From Psychromonas sp. psych-6C06 (GTDB lineage: Bacteria > Pseudomonadota > Gammaproteobacteria > Enterobacterales > Psychromonadaceae): a stretch of DNA of 64,000 nt. The stretch's first letter is position 1. The number at the start of each line of letters is the position of its first letter. The position numbers were made by a program, and so were the translations under genes. Location: positions 86,691 through 150,690 of the forward strand of contig NZ_PIZM01000010.1 in NCBI RefSeq assembly GCF_002835465.1. Direction: 5' to 3'. Under the pieces are notes generated by a model. It saw only the letters and a program-made list of their open reading frames with translations. It was not told where the DNA came from and ran no database searches. Positions 28,436 through 38,730 of this stretch are shown one piece after another.

Positions 28436-28954
28436 TCACAAACCAATGTGAGGCATAAAATTGCAAGGCTTATGTGTTGAATCCATCTGCTCTTTAATAA
28501 TTTTAGTCCAAGCTGTTTTACACGCGCCTGTTGAACCCGGCATACAAAAGATAACCGTTTTATTAGCAAAGCCAGCAATGGCGCGACTTTGAATCGTAGA
28601 AGAGCCAATCTCTTGATATGAAACGTGTCGGAATAACTCTCCAAAACCCTCCACTTGTTTATCAAATAATACCGATACTGCCTCTGGCGTTGTGTCTCGA
28701 GAAGTAAAACCTGTCCCACCAGTCACTAAAATTGCCTCAATTTTCTCATCAGCAATCCACTGAGAAACAATGGCTCGGATTTTATATGGACAGTCAATGA
28801 CGATTTTTTTATCGGCCAGTTGATGCCCAGATTCTGTTAATGCATCTACTAAATATTTCCCTGAAGTATCAGTCTCTTCATTGCGTGTATCAGAGACAGT
28901 CAATACGGCCATTTTAGATGGGGTAAACTTTTTAACACTGAGGTGACTCATCAT
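28436..28954 (-). CDS. moaB: Molybdenum cofactor protein MoaB
   Basis: A 172-residue MoaB/Mog family protein. It carries AVLTVSDTRNEETDTSGKYL, ILVTGGTGFTSRDTTPEAV and CMPGSTGACKTAWTKII. The family adenylates molybdopterin (Mog) or is related with unclear role (MoaB); length and the DTS-G motif point to MoaB. Its start overlaps the mobA stop by four bases. Confidence 0.9.
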   Translation of the reverse strand: MMSHLSVKKFTPSKMAVLTVSDTRNEETDTSGKYLVDALTESGHQLADKKIVIDCPYKIRAIVSQWIADEKIEAILVTGGTGFTSRDTTPEAVSVLFDKQVEGFGELFRHVSYQEIGSSTIQSRAIAGFANKTVIFCMPGSTGACKTAWTKIIKEQMDSTHKPCNFMPHIGL

Positions 28955-29541
28955 AATTCCTTGCTACGTTGTAATGTATTAAATAGGGTTAAACAATCTG
29001 CCCACTCTTCAGGAGTGTTACTGTTTTTAAAACGAAAATGGGATTTCGCCTGATAATTAATGGCTTGTAGTTTAAGTGTTTTTAGCAAACGATACAGGGA
29101 ACGTTGCTTGTTATGTGGCGAAGCTAAAGCTTCTGATAAATATTTTGTTAGCTTAGACGATAACGGTAAGATCATCGGAAAGGTTACTTGTTCATAAAAA
29201 ACACCTTGTGGGTATTTTTTAAACTGCTGTAACAAATATTCACACTCTTTAATACTCAGTAGTGGCATATCGACAGGAATTATTAGCATTGCATCATAGC
29301 CATCAATTAACACTTGAGAAGAAGCTTGAATACCACCAAGGGGGCCCAATGAATGATAGTTATCTTGGATACACTGAAAACCTGTATAATCCCCACTCAC
29401 AAGAACCGCGTTTAAATTCAGCATATTGAGCAGTTCTACATTACGCGTCAATAATGTTTTCTGTTGCAATAAAAGTGTCGCTTTATCTTGTCCCATCCTC
29501 GATGACAAGCCACCAGCCAATACTACTCCAGCTATTTTCAA
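28951..29541 (-). CDS. mobA: Molybdenum cofactor guanylyltransferase
   Basis: A 196-residue nucleotidyltransferase that attaches GMP to molybdopterin, giving the MGD form used by NapA. The GTP-binding motif is VVLAGGLSSRMGQDKATLLL, followed by PLGGIQASS and IPVDMPLL. Length matches E. coli MobA. It begins after the nap terminator and heads mobA-moaB-moaCDE-modABC, though it may also be reached by read-through. Confidence 0.94.
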   Translation of the reverse strand: MKIAGVVLAGGLSSRMGQDKATLLLQQKTLLTRNVELLNMLNLNAVLVSGDYTGFQCIQDNYHSLGPLGGIQASSQVLIDGYDAMLIIPVDMPLLSIKECEYLLQQFKKYPQGVFYEQVTFPMILPLSSKLTKYLSEALASPHNKQRSLYRLLKTLKLQAINYQAKSHFRFKNSNTPEEWADCLTLFNTLQRSKEL

Positions 29542-29559
29542 TCTTAGTTTCCTAACAGT

Positions 29560-29580
29560 AAAAAGGGGCTAAAGCCCCTT
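29560..29580 (-). terminator. Terminator at the end of the nap operon
   Basis: An 8-bp stem AAGGGGCT/AGCCCCTT (29563-29570 and 29573-29580) with a minimal loop is followed, on the minus strand, by a T run (29564-29560). It lies between napC and mobA, about 29 bases after napC. Confidence 0.8.
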
Positions 29581-29608
29581 AAGTTTAATCGTTTATAGTA
29601 TCGCTATT

Positions 29609-30184
29609 TTACCAACCTTCAATCCCTTCCATATTAGGAAGTTGATGTGCGATACCTTTATGACAATCTACACAGGTTTTTTCGCCTGAAGCAAGTGCCG
29701 TTGAGTGTTGTTTAGCACTGCGTGCTCCTTGTTCGCTGAAATCCATAAAATCAAATTGATGACAGTTGCGACACTCCTGCGAATCATTTTCTTGCATCCG
29801 TTGCCACTCTCGATGAGCGAGATGCCCTCGTCGTGCTTGAAACTTCTCTTCAGTACTGATTGTCCCCATCGCAAAAGCGACTAATTCCTTAGAGGCTTGG
29901 ACTTTACGAATGATTTTGTCTGTCCAATTATGGGGAACATGGCAGTCACTACAAATAGCACGGACACCAGAACGATTAGAATAATGAATTGTCTCTCTGA
30001 TCTCTTTTACAATTGGAGCATGGCAGCCAGCACAAAAGGCTTCTGTATTAGTCGCTTCCATTGCAGTATTGAAGCCACCCCAGAAGATAATCCCGCCCAT
30101 AAAGCCAAGCAATAAAACAAACCCCATTGCAGCAGAAGAGGGAGACTTCATAATTAGCCATAAACGTTTTAATAGCTTTAGCAT
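29609..30184 (-). CDS. napC: NapC tetraheme quinol dehydrogenase
   Basis: A 191-residue membrane-anchored cytochrome c passing electrons from menaquinol to NapAB. One N-terminal transmembrane helix lies near residues 18-38 (AMGFVLLLGFMGGIIFWGG). Four heme c sites are present: CAGCH, CSDCH, CRNCH and CVDCH. Length matches NapC (about 200). It is the last gene of napFDAGHBC. Confidence 0.95.
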   Translation of the reverse strand: MLKLLKRLWLIMKSPSSAAMGFVLLLGFMGGIIFWGGFNTAMEATNTEAFCAGCHAPIVKEIRETIHYSNRSGVRAICSDCHVPHNWTDKIIRKVQASKELVAFAMGTISTEEKFQARRGHLAHREWQRMQENDSQECRNCHQFDFMDFSEQGARSAKQHSTALASGEKTCVDCHKGIAHQLPNMEGIEGW

Positions 30185-30199
30185 AAATTTACCCCTAAC

Positions 30200-30670
30200 T
30201 TATTTGAGCGAATCGACAGGTTGGAAAGTATTTTCAACCAATGGTTTTGCATCCGCTTGTGTTACATGACACTGCAAACAAAAGTAACGACGTGGTGAAA
30301 CATCAGAAAGCGTAGTTCCATCGCGGTCTTCAAAATGTGTCACACTGATTTTTGTCGCTCCCATTTCACCGGCATTTTTAAAACTATGGCAAGAAAGACA
30401 CTTATTAGCACTTAAATTAACTTGGTAACCGCGGATAGTATGCGGGATCATAGGCGGTTGCTGAACATAATTTCGATCGATTGTATTTTGATCTCGTGGC
30501 ACTCGCTTTAAAGGTTCCGATTTATTAACTGTCGATATTTCAACCTGTCCTCTTAAGGATGAAACACCACCGTTATTAGACATGATATCGTCACCGTCTT
30601 CACTCCATGCAGGTGATGTGGTTAACGCTACAATCCCTGCTGCCATAATAGCTGTTAGCAATTTTTTCAT
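30200..30670 (-). CDS. napB: NapB diheme subunit of periplasmic nitrate reductase
   Basis: A 156-residue periplasmic cytochrome c with a signal peptide (MKKLLTAIMAAGIVALTTSPAWSED is its approximate extent; cleavage near 23). Two heme sites CLSCH and CLQCH and the motif NYVQQPPMIPHTIRGYQ are typical. It passes electrons from NapC to NapA. One base separates its start from the napH stop. Confidence 0.95.
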   Translation of the reverse strand: MKKLLTAIMAAGIVALTTSPAWSEDGDDIMSNNGGVSSLRGQVEISTVNKSEPLKRVPRDQNTIDRNYVQQPPMIPHTIRGYQVNLSANKCLSCHSFKNAGEMGATKISVTHFEDRDGTTLSDVSPRRYFCLQCHVTQADAKPLVENTFQPVDSLK

Positions 30671-30671
30671 T

Positions 30672-31553
30672 TTATCTCTCCACCTTTGCGAGGCTATTTT
30701 TACCGCTAAAAACGGTAGTAATTATAAAAACATCTTCTGCACAAACATCAATACAGCGACCACAATTTGTACAACGCATATCATTAACTAACGTACTGAT
30801 CCCTTTTTTTTCACCATGAACTGGCCCCTTTAAGATTTGAGACTCAGGACAAACATTAAAACAATCAAGGCAATCTGTGCATTTATCACGGTTTATTGCA
30901 TCGACTTTAATGAAGCTTACTTTGTTGATAATGGCGTAAAATGCCCCCATCGGACAAAGGTGCCCACACCATCCATTTTCCACGGCAAGTAAATCAAACA
31001 GGAAAATCATTAAAAATAATAACCATCCTAGCCCCATGCCAAAAAAAAGACCGCGATGCAATGCAGAAACAGGGTTAACCAGTTCCCATGTCATCACACC
31101 AGTAAACAGTGGCAATATCATCACCATTGCCAGTATCCAAAAGCGCCACTGATTGCTTAACACTTTTTCTTTACGTAATTTTAGTTTTCGTCTACACCAA
31201 GCGGCTGCATCTGTCACTAAATTCACAGGGCAAACCCATGAACAAAACACACGCCCGCCAACGACGAAATAAAAAAACAATACAATCACGGCACCTAGCA
31301 ATGCTTGAAACAGAGGCAGATGCCCCGAAAACACACTTTGTAAAAGCACAAACGGATCACTAAAAGGAATAGCATCAAACAATATGCTTGAACTTAAATT
31401 ACCTTTTAAAATCCAAATTCCCACTAAAGGCCCAGTTAGAAAGCAACTTAGTATCGAAATTTGTACGAACCTACGTAGCAATAAAAATCGATTAGCTAAC
31501 AGCCACCCTTTTTTTGCTATCGCCTCCTCGCCTAATTGATGTGTTGCTGTCAT
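30672..31553 (-). CDS. napH: NapH membrane ferredoxin-type quinol oxidase
   Basis: A 293-residue inner-membrane protein with about four transmembrane segments, the phrase [16 protein letters not shown] and two 4Fe-4S motifs near the C-terminus ([14 protein letters not shown] and [14 protein letters not shown]). With NapG it forms a quinol-oxidising route to NapAB. It overlaps napG by four bases. Confidence 0.94.
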   Translation of the reverse strand: MTATHQLGEEAIAKKGWLLANRFLLLRRFVQISILSCFLTGPLVGIWILKGNLSSSILFDAIPFSDPFVLLQSVFSGHLPLFQALLGAVIVLFFYFVVGGRVFCSWVCPVNLVTDAAAWCRRKLKLRKEKVLSNQWRFWILAMVMILPLFTGVMTWELVNPVSALHRGLFFGMGLGWLLFLMIFLFDLLAVENGWCGHLCPMGAFYAIINKVSFIKVDAINRDKCTDCLDCFNVCPESQILKGPVHGEKKGISTLVNDMRCTNCGRCIDVCAEDVFIITTVFSGKNSLAKVER

Positions 31554-32305
31554 TTCAACACCTCAGGCACGCGATCAGGTAAATCTAATATTGGCTCTGT
31601 TAATAACGATCCACCAGCGTCCTCTTTTTCCTTCCAGCCCCAGCGATAATGCTTTCCTAACTCACCTTTAGCGATATCTCTAGGTAACACCTTAATGGCA
31701 GTTTGCTCAAGCACGCAAGACTCCTCGCATTTACCGCAACCGGTACACGCATCTGAATGTACCGTTGGAATAAAAACAGCATGGTGACCTGTTCTCGCAT
31801 TACGATGTACCTCAAGCGTGATCGCTTTGTCGATCACAGGGCAAACGCGATAGCAAACATCACAACGAAGCCCCTGAAAATTCAAACAATTTTCCTGATC
31901 AATTAAGACCGCTAAGCCCATTCTGGCATCATCAATATTATCAAGTGAAGGATCCAGCGCGCCGGTTGGACACGCCACGACACAGGGAATATCTTCACAC
32001 ATTTCACAGGGATTAGTGCGCGCTAAGAAATAGGGAGTGCCCGTTGCAATGGGTTGAAAAAGTCGTCCTAATTGCAAAATATCATAAGGGCAAGCTTCAA
32101 CACATAAACCACAACGCACACAGGCAGACTGAAAATCCATCTCACTGAGCGCACCGGGAGGACGTAGCATCTGTGGGTTAAATGATTGACTTTGATTTGA
32201 ATACCCTGCCAATCCTAAACCCATAAATCCTACACCACAGGCGCCTTTACTTGCATCTACAAGAAATTGGCGTCGGGTTTTTCTGCGTTGCGAAAGCTTA
32301 CTCAT
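31550..32305 (-). CDS. napG: NapG ferredoxin-type protein
   Basis: A 251-residue periplasmic iron-sulfur protein. The twin-arginine signal [15 protein letters not shown] is followed by GFMGLGLAG. Four 4Fe-4S clusters are visible from [38 protein letters not shown] and [12 protein letters not shown]. It works with NapH in electron supply. It overlaps napH by four bases. Confidence 0.95.
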   Translation of the reverse strand: MSKLSQRRKTRRQFLVDASKGACGVGFMGLGLAGYSNQSQSFNPQMLRPPGALSEMDFQSACVRCGLCVEACPYDILQLGRLFQPIATGTPYFLARTNPCEMCEDIPCVVACPTGALDPSLDNIDDARMGLAVLIDQENCLNFQGLRCDVCYRVCPVIDKAITLEVHRNARTGHHAVFIPTVHSDACTGCGKCEESCVLEQTAIKVLPRDIAKGELGKHYRWGWKEKEDAGGSLLTEPILDLPDRVPEVLK

Positions 32306-32323
32306 TGCTTATCAACGACCGCG

Positions 32324-34819
32324 TTAAGCTTTTTTAATTATCTTAACCGCGCACTTTTTATAATCCGTTTCCTTAGAGAGCGGACATGTTGCATCAAGCG
32401 TCAGCTTATTGGTTAATTGCTTAGCATCAAACCAGGGCATAAAGACCAAGCCTTTCGGCGGACGATTACGACCACGCGTTTCCACACGAGAAGTTAACTC
32501 ACCACGACGAGATGCCATCACAATCTCGTCACCACGTCGCAAGCCCCGAGATTTAGCATCATCAGGATGCATAAAGACAACCGCATCAGGGAATGAGCGA
32601 TATAACTCAGGAACACGTCGCGTCATTGAGCCCGAATGCCAGTGCTCTAAAACACGGCCAGTACTGAGCCATAAATCATATTCTTTATCAGGCACTTCTG
32701 GTGGCGCTTCATAAGGTAAGGCGAAGATGACCGCTTTATTATCAGGCTTACCGTAAAACTGCATTTCACTGCCTTTTGCGACGTAAGGATCGTACCCTTC
32801 GCGGAAACGCCAAAGTGTCTCTTTGCCATCAACTACCGGCCAACGAAGACCACGTGATTTATGATAATCTTCATAGGGCGCTAAATCGTGCCCATGATCG
32901 CGGCCAAATTGGGCATATTCTTCAAACAAGCCTTTTTGTACGTAGAAGCCAAAGTGATGAGATTCATCATTAAGTTTATCTTCACGGACCTGATCCATCC
33001 CAAATGCATCAACATTGCCGTTGCGATAAAGTACATCGAACATAGTCTTACCGCGTACTTCTGGCATTTTGGCAATTAACTCTTCAGGCCATACTTCTTC
33101 AATTTTAAAGCGCTTAGCAAATTCCATGAGCTGCCAAAGGTCTGATTTAGCTCCTTCTGGTGCTTCCACTTGCTGATACCAAGATTGTGTACGACGCTCG
33201 GCATTACCATAGGCTCCCTCTTTTTCCACCCACATAGCCGTTGGTAAAATAAGATCAGCCATTTGTGCAGTTACCGTTGGGTACGGATCAGAAACAACGA
33301 TAAAGTTATCAGGGTTACGGTAACCCGGAATAATCTCTTCATTGATATTAGCCCCAGCCTGTACATTGTTATTACACATCACCCAATAAGCGTTTAACTT
33401 ACTGTCTTTTAACATACGATTTTGTAATACCGCATGGTAGCCAGGTTTAGGTGGGATAGTGCCTTCAGGTAACTTCCAAATTTTCTCAGCAATGGCGCGA
33501 TGTTTCGGATTTGCAACCACCATATCTGCAGGTAAACGATGCGCAAACGTCCCCACTTCACGTGCTGTACCACATGCTGAAGGTTGGCCTGTTAAAGAGA
33601 AAGGACCAGAGCCTGGTTTAGAAATTTTTCCGGTTAGAAGATGGATGTTGTACATAAGGTTGTTAGCCCATGACCCACGGGTATGTTGGTTAAAACCCAT
33701 TGTCCAATAAGAGGTCACTTTTACCTTAGGATCAGCATACACTTTGGCCAGCTTAATAAGCTTTTCAGCAGGTACACCTGACATTTTAACCGCGTAATCG
33801 ATATCAAATTCAGAGACATATTTGGCAAACTCATCAAAGGTCATCGGTGTTGATGCACCAGAATCTGGATTTTCAGCAGCTTGTTGTAAAGGATGCTCAG
33901 GACGAAGCCCATAACCGATATCAGTCGCGCCTTTACGGAAGTTAGTGTGTTTGTTGATAAACTCTTTGTCTACCGCATCATTTTGTATGATGTAGTTAGC
34001 AATAAAGTTTAAGATAGCTAAGTCTGATTGAGGGGTGAAAATCATGCCATTATCAGCAAGTTCAAAGGAGCGGTGTGTATAAGTTGAAAGTACATGTACA
34101 CTAACATCTGGGCTACTTAAGCGACGGTCTGTTAAACGAGACCAAAGTATCGGATGCATCTCTGCCATGTTTGAGCCCCATAAAACAAAGGCGTCAGCAT
34201 TTTCAAGATCATCATAACACCCCATCGGTTCATCAATACCAAAGGTACGCATGAAACCGACCACGGCAGATGCCATACAGTGACGAGCATTAGGATCTAA
34301 GTTATTTGAACGAAAACCCGCTTTCATCAATTTAGAAGCAGCATAACCTTCCATTACAGTCCATTGACCTGAGCCAAACATGCCTACCGATGTGGGCCCT
34401 TTCTCTTTTAGGGAAGCTTTAAATTTATCCGCCATCACATCAAAGGCAACATCCCATGAAACAGGTGCAAAGTCCCCTTCTTTATCATAAACACCATCTG
34501 TCATGCGCAGTAACGGTGTAGTTAATCGGTCTTTGCCATACATAATTTTAGACAGGAAGTAACCTTTAATACAGTTAAGGCCTTTATTTACCGGCGCATC
34601 AGGATCCCCCTGCGTAGCGACTACTTTGCCATTTTGTGTTCCTACTAGTACGCTACATCCGGTACCACAAAAACGACACGGTGCCTTGTCCCATTTAATT
34701 TTACTTGCATCTTTACTTGCAATTAAATTGCTTGCAGAGGCAGGCAATGTTATGCCAGCAACAACGGCCGCTGATGTGGCTGCCTGTGCTTTCATAAATT
34801 CACGTCTGGTAAATTTCAT
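32324..34819 (-). CDS. napA: NapA catalytic subunit of periplasmic nitrate reductase
   Basis: An 831-residue Mo-bis-MGD enzyme that reduces nitrate to nitrite in the periplasm. It has a Tat signal ([15 protein letters not shown], residues 4-18), one N-terminal 4Fe-4S motif ([10 protein letters not shown] with the fourth Cys in GLNCIKG) and the Mo ligand cysteine in [16 protein letters not shown]. Length matches the E. coli enzyme (828). It needs NapD for maturation, MobA for its cofactor and NapB/NapC for electrons; all are encoded here. Confidence 0.97.
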   Translation of the reverse strand: MKFTRREFMKAQAATSAAVVAGITLPASASNLIASKDASKIKWDKAPCRFCGTGCSVLVGTQNGKVVATQGDPDAPVNKGLNCIKGYFLSKIMYGKDRLTTPLLRMTDGVYDKEGDFAPVSWDVAFDVMADKFKASLKEKGPTSVGMFGSGQWTVMEGYAASKLMKAGFRSNNLDPNARHCMASAVVGFMRTFGIDEPMGCYDDLENADAFVLWGSNMAEMHPILWSRLTDRRLSSPDVSVHVLSTYTHRSFELADNGMIFTPQSDLAILNFIANYIIQNDAVDKEFINKHTNFRKGATDIGYGLRPEHPLQQAAENPDSGASTPMTFDEFAKYVSEFDIDYAVKMSGVPAEKLIKLAKVYADPKVKVTSYWTMGFNQHTRGSWANNLMYNIHLLTGKISKPGSGPFSLTGQPSACGTAREVGTFAHRLPADMVVANPKHRAIAEKIWKLPEGTIPPKPGYHAVLQNRMLKDSKLNAYWVMCNNNVQAGANINEEIIPGYRNPDNFIVVSDPYPTVTAQMADLILPTAMWVEKEGAYGNAERRTQSWYQQVEAPEGAKSDLWQLMEFAKRFKIEEVWPEELIAKMPEVRGKTMFDVLYRNGNVDAFGMDQVREDKLNDESHHFGFYVQKGLFEEYAQFGRDHGHDLAPYEDYHKSRGLRWPVVDGKETLWRFREGYDPYVAKGSEMQFYGKPDNKAVIFALPYEAPPEVPDKEYDLWLSTGRVLEHWHSGSMTRRVPELYRSFPDAVVFMHPDDAKSRGLRRGDEIVMASRRGELTSRVETRGRNRPPKGLVFMPWFDAKQLTNKLTLDATCPLSKETDYKKCAVKIIKKA

Positions 34820-34861
34820 GTTACTTCCTCACTGTCTTTAAACTATCGTTTAAAATCTTAG

Positions 34862-35116
34862 TTATACTTCTGCTTTTTCAAATTCATGGTAAACAAGGCC
34901 AGTATTGATGACACCGTCTAACTCATTGATCGCATCAATAACTTCCATAATAATGCGTTGATTTGCAGCTTCGAGTACGACAATTGCTTTGCCCTGTGGT
35001 GAAATAGTGATCACTTCAGCCCCATCCAGCAAGTTGATACTCGCCTTTATCTTGTCTGCTTTTTCGATATTCACATGTACTATTAAGCTAGATACATGTA
35101 ACTCTTCAGGTTTCAT
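34862..35116 (-). CDS. napD: NapD maturation chaperone
   Basis: An 84-residue cytoplasmic protein that binds the NapA twin-arginine signal. Family features are ELHVSSLIVHVNIEKADKI, GKAIVVLEA and INELDGVINTGLVYHEFE. It overlaps napF by four bases and precedes napA by 42 bases. Confidence 0.92.
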   Translation of the reverse strand: MKPEELHVSSLIVHVNIEKADKIKASINLLDGAEVITISPQGKAIVVLEAANQRIIMEVIDAINELDGVINTGLVYHEFEKAEV

Positions 35117-35592
35117 TTTAATTCCTTAACATCAATTGCGGTAACAGGGCAAGGTGCAACACAGGCACCACATCCAGTGCATAACTGTAGGTCAATTTTC
35201 GGGACAGCATTGATGCCAATTTGAAAAGTTAATGCCTGTGACTCACAACTTTCCGCACAACTACGGCAATAAATATTTTGATTTGCCAGGCAGGTCTCAT
35301 TGATTAATGCTTTTTTTTGCCAAGGCACTTCAGTAACTGCACTAAATATAGGCTCTTTACAGCTTTCTGCACAGAGACCACAAAAATCACATTCCCCGAG
35401 TTCAAAATTGATCGTCGGAAAGCCACCATCTCCATTAATAATTATTTTTTCAGGGCATGCGTTTATACAATCCCCGCATTGACTGCATTTATCCAAAAAA
35501 ACGTCAGCATCAATTACCCAAGGTAATAAGTTATCTATCGTTATCTCTTTTTTCACACGGAAAAGACTGCGTTTATTAGCATCAAACTTCAC
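35113..35592 (-). CDS. napF: NapF ferredoxin-type protein
   Basis: A 159-residue cytoplasmic iron-sulfur protein and first gene of the nap operon. Cluster motifs are CSQCGDCINACPEKI, CDFCGLCAESCKEP, CRSCAESCESQ and CTGCGACVAPCPVT. It begins KFDANKRSLFR, common to NapF. It interacts with NapA before export in other bacteria. A perfect FNR site lies about 120 bases upstream of its start. Confidence 0.94.
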   Translation of the reverse strand: MKFDANKRSLFRVKKEITIDNLLPWVIDADVFLDKCSQCGDCINACPEKIIINGDGGFPTINFELGECDFCGLCAESCKEPIFSAVTEVPWQKKALINETCLANQNIYCRSCAESCESQALTFQIGINAVPKIDLQLCTGCGACVAPCPVTAIDVKELK

Positions 35593-35710
35593 ACAATAAC
35601 CTTAAATAAATTGTTGTTAATAAAAGGTTAACAACAGGTTGTAAGGGATTCGAATTTGTTACAAACCATAGCAGACAAAGATAAAATGAGGAGTGAAATA
35701 AAACTATTTG

Positions 35711-35724
35711 TTGATGTGTATCAA
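35711..35724. promoter_or_regulatory. FNR-type binding site upstream of napF
   Basis: TTGAT-GTGT-ATCAA is a perfect match to the FNR consensus TTGAT-N4-ATCAA and is itself palindromic. It is centred at about 35717.5, 125 bases from the napF start and 127 bases from the moaA stop, so it most likely serves napF. This predicts anaerobic activation of the nap operon by FNR. The -10 box was not assigned with certainty. Confidence 0.8.
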
Positions 35725-35844
35725 GAAAATATTAGAGTATCGAAAAGAGTGAAAAGAAAAAGAGTGAATATGTTTTTAACTACTCTGTAAGTCATTGCAA
35801 TAACTACCTAAATATAGGTGGTTATTACAATGCTTGAATATTAT

Positions 35845-36825
35845 TTAGCCACCGATTGAAGCTAAATGAGGAGTAATACCGGTATTCCCTAGCTGTAAAT
35901 AGTGGCTCTCTTTTTTATCATCTAAGGCTGAAATAATACGTCTTTTTAATGCCTCTTTTTGCGAACTATCTGTTAACAAATCACGTAAATTAATACCCTT
36001 TTCACCAAACAAACATAGATGTAATTTACCTACAGATGAAACGCGCAAACGATTACAGCCTTTACAAAAATCTTTACTATAGGGCATGATTAACCCCACT
36101 TCACCTTGATAGTCCTCATGACTAAATATTTGCGCTGGCCCATCATGGCTTAAAGCGGTCTTTTGAACCCAGCCTTGCCTTAGTAGCTTCTCTTTTATCC
36201 ATAAACCAGAAAGATGATGTTGCTTAAAAAATTCCGCATTATCCCCCGTTTGCATCAATTCAATAAAGCGGAGTTGAATCGGCTGTGTTTTTATCCAATC
36301 AATGTAAAGATCTAAGTCTTTATCATTTTGACCACGCAATAACACGCTGTTTATCTTAACTTGTTGATAGCCAGCTTCGATACAAGCACTCACGCCATCC
36401 ATCACTTTCTGAAAAATATTTTTTCCAGTAATAAGATGAAATGTCTTTGGGTCTAAACTATCTACGCTGACATTAATAGCCCCAAGCCCTGCATCAAACC
36501 AATGTTGTGCTTCTTTTTGTAAACGAAAGCCATTGGTGGTAGTGGCCACTTTAACAATGCCTTCCACCTCAGAAACTGATTTAATAATATCAGGAAAATC
36601 TTTTCGTAAACTAGGCTCTCCACCAGTAATACGCACTTTTTTAGTACCTAATTCGGCAAAAGCAGCAACCAAATGTTTTATCTCTTGATGAGATAAAAAT
36701 TGATTATCGTGGCTACGTTGGTAGCCATCGGGCAAGCAATAATTACATTTAAAATTACATTCATCGGTGATCGACAGGCGCAAGTATTCAAACTTACGAT
36801 TGAAGTTATCTTTAAGTTGTTGCAT
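35845..36825 (-). CDS. moaA: GTP 3',8-cyclase
   Basis: A 326-residue radical-SAM enzyme that starts molybdopterin synthesis from GTP. The SAM cluster cysteines are in CNFKCNYCLPDGYQ and the second cluster is in CKGCNRLRVSSVGKLHLCLF. It ends in GG, needed for activity. I choose ATG 36825 (MQQLKDNFNRKFEYLRLS) because AAGGA lies upstream and the longer frame to 36885 runs through a riboswitch. It is transcribed towards napF but lies behind the nap promoter region. Confidence 0.95.
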   Translation of the reverse strand: MQQLKDNFNRKFEYLRLSITDECNFKCNYCLPDGYQRSHDNQFLSHQEIKHLVAAFAELGTKKVRITGGEPSLRKDFPDIIKSVSEVEGIVKVATTTNGFRLQKEAQHWFDAGLGAINVSVDSLDPKTFHLITGKNIFQKVMDGVSACIEAGYQQVKINSVLLRGQNDKDLDLYIDWIKTQPIQLRFIELMQTGDNAEFFKQHHLSGLWIKEKLLRQGWVQKTALSHDGPAQIFSHEDYQGEVGLIMPYSKDFCKGCNRLRVSSVGKLHLCLFGEKGINLRDLLTDSSQKEALKRRIISALDDKKESHYLQLGNTGITPHLASIGG

Positions 36826-36832
36826 TTCTAGT

Positions 36833-36950
36833 TCCTTTCCAAACACGGGAGGCAAAGCAGTTTCCCACTTTACCCTTCTTAACATTTTTTACGTTAAGCG
36901 GCTTAATTCACATATTAGAAAAACTTAGCGATATTAAGCTCGGAGCTGTA
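36833..36950 (-). promoter_or_regulatory. Molybdenum-cofactor riboswitch before moaA
   Basis: The leader contains, on the minus strand, a hairpin GGTAAAG/CTTTGCC (36874-36868 with 36857-36851) with a GGGAAAC loop, followed by CTCCCGTGTTTGGAAAGG just before the moaA start. This closely resembles the 3' end of the E. coli moaA Moco-motif leader as I remember it (the same CGCCTCCCG...TGGAAAGG layout). Upstream are CAGCTCCGAGC and AAGCCGCTTAACG, which could form the other arms. The expected effect is lower moaA expression when cofactor is abundant. Exact limits are estimates. Confidence 0.75.
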
Positions 36951-37005
36951 TTGAATATGTAAACACTATGTTACATTTAAATTCTTTATTTATTCTCTAT
37001 TAGCC

Positions 37006-38730
37006 ATGAAAATTAGTCTACCTTTTCACTCGCATTCTGTTGTAAAAGTGATCACCAACGCTTGTTTGTTGATCCTTATTATATCTGCTGTTCATATTAT
37101 AAGCGTATTCACTACCTTCGATAGTCATATCGACAATATTAAAATCATCAATAAACTTAATAATCTGAAAACATCCACCAGTGGCTTACTGTATGCAGCA
37201 CATTATCACCCACAAGATATGTCATATATTGTTAAACAGGCTAATGTACAACTACCTGAGCGAGCATTTTTTGAAAGTTCTTGGTTTAATACACATCAAA
37301 TAAATAATGCCAATCAAGATCTTGCCAAGCAATGGCAAGAGATTCAAAGCACCATTGACCAACGTCGTTTCACACAAACAGAGCAACTGTTACCCGCTTT
37401 TAATGATGCTTTAGATGATATTATTGGGCAGTACCAAATTCTTGCTACTAAAAAAATGCATATTATCTACCTTGCAGAAGTGTTCAGTTTTTTATTAATT
37501 ATGTTGGTCGGTATTACACTTTTCTTGTATTCAAAAAAACAGATAGTTGAGCCAATTAAACAGTTAGTAAAAAATGTCAACGCCATAAAATCCCATCGTT
37601 TCAATCTCGCTTTTCCTCACTCTAACAATGAAATAGGTGTGCTGTCTCAGGGAATAAAAGATACTGCAAATGAGTTAAACCATTTGATTGGCACAATGAA
37701 GACCCAAGTCTCTGAACAAACCATTGCACTTGAGAAAGCCCATCAAACGATTGAATTTCTTTACTCTATTTCACAGCAGTTAAGCACCGTTAAACTCACC
37801 TCTCCGATTCTTTATCATGCCTTAAATGCATTAGCGAAACATGCAAACTTAAATAAGCTCTGTTTAGAACTTAATAACGGTACATTTATCACTAGCGAAA
37901 AAGGGTGTGCTGTTGTTGATGAAGCGATGCAACGGATTCCTATTATTATTAATGGTAAACCTTACGGACATCTAAACTATGTGTTGATAAGCCCATCACA
38001 GGAACAACATGCGCTCATCGAAAGCTTCACTGGTCTTGTCGCCAGAGCCCTATATCAAGAAGAGCATAGCTTACAAGAGCAAAAGATATTACTGATGGAA
38101 GAACGAAGTATTATTGCACGCGAGCTTCATGACTCTATCGCCCAATCGCTCTCATTTTTAAAAATTCAATGTACGCTATTACATCGCCAAGTCAATGCAT
38201 CAGAGCAGCAACAAGCACAGCAAACTATTAGCCACATTGAAGAGGCTGTTTCTGATGCTTACATTCAACTACGCTCATTACTGTCAACATTTCGCTTAAA
38301 TGTTACAGAATCAAATTTTAAAGAAGCGATGACCGTGATGATAAAAACATTGCAAAAACAAACTAGTGCAGTCATCTCAATCAAGAAATTTGAAACACAT
38401 TTTTACACCGATGCCAGCCAACACATTCATTTGTTACAAATTGTCCGTGAAGCCATTATTAATGCCATTAAACACGCTGAATGTGCCCATATCGATATCT
38501 CATGCATTATTACCGATCAGCATAAGGTATGGATTAGTATTATTGATGACGGATTGGGGATCATTGATAATAGTGACAAAGATAACCATTATGGGCTATC
38601 TATCATGAAACAACGTGCAGATGAATTAGGTGCAACACTTTCATTTACTAGCTTAACCAAAGGAACAGAAGTTAAGCTAATTTTCCCTTACAAAAATGCA
38701 ATACTTAATCAAGGAGCAGAAAATGCCTAA
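37006..38730 (+). CDS. narQ: NarQ-type nitrate/nitrite sensor kinase
   Basis: A 574-residue membrane histidine kinase. Transmembrane helices lie near 13-33 and 150-172, enclosing a helical sensor domain. HAMP follows (about 172-225). The HisKA_3 phospho-site is His375 in ARELHDSIAQS, and the HATPase has IVREAIINAIKHAECAHIDIS and NHYGLSIMKQRADELGA. The periplasmic P-box segment (NKLNNLKTSTSGLLYAAHY) is only partly like NarX/NarQ, so ligand specificity is inferred from context. The last 8 bases overlap narP. Confidence 0.85.
   Translation: MKISLPFHSHSVVKVITNACLLILIISAVHIISVFTTFDSHIDNIKIINKLNNLKTSTSGLLYAAHYHPQDMSYIVKQANVQLPERAFFESSWFNTHQINNANQDLAKQWQEIQSTIDQRRFTQTEQLLPAFNDALDDIIGQYQILATKKMHIIYLAEVFSFLLIMLVGITLFLYSKKQIVEPIKQLVKNVNAIKSHRFNLAFPHSNNEIGVLSQGIKDTANELNHLIGTMKTQVSEQTIALEKAHQTIEFLYSISQQLSTVKLTSPILYHALNALAKHANLNKLCLELNNGTFITSEKGCAVVDEAMQRIPIIINGKPYGHLNYVLISPSQEQHALIESFTGLVARALYQEEHSLQEQKILLMEERSIIARELHDSIAQSLSFLKIQCTLLHRQVNASEQQQAQQTISHIEEAVSDAYIQLRSLLSTFRLNVTESNFKEAMTVMIKTLQKQTSAVISIKKFETHFYTDASQHIHLLQIVREAIINAIKHAECAHIDISCIITDQHKVWISIIDDGLGIIDNSDKDNHYGLSIMKQRADELGATLSFTSLTKGTEVKLIFPYKNAILNQGAENA

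Noticed and set aside
35845..36885. Longer moaA start at 36885
   Set aside because: The extra 20 codons run through the riboswitch and lack a ribosome site; AAGGA lies before the ATG at 36825.
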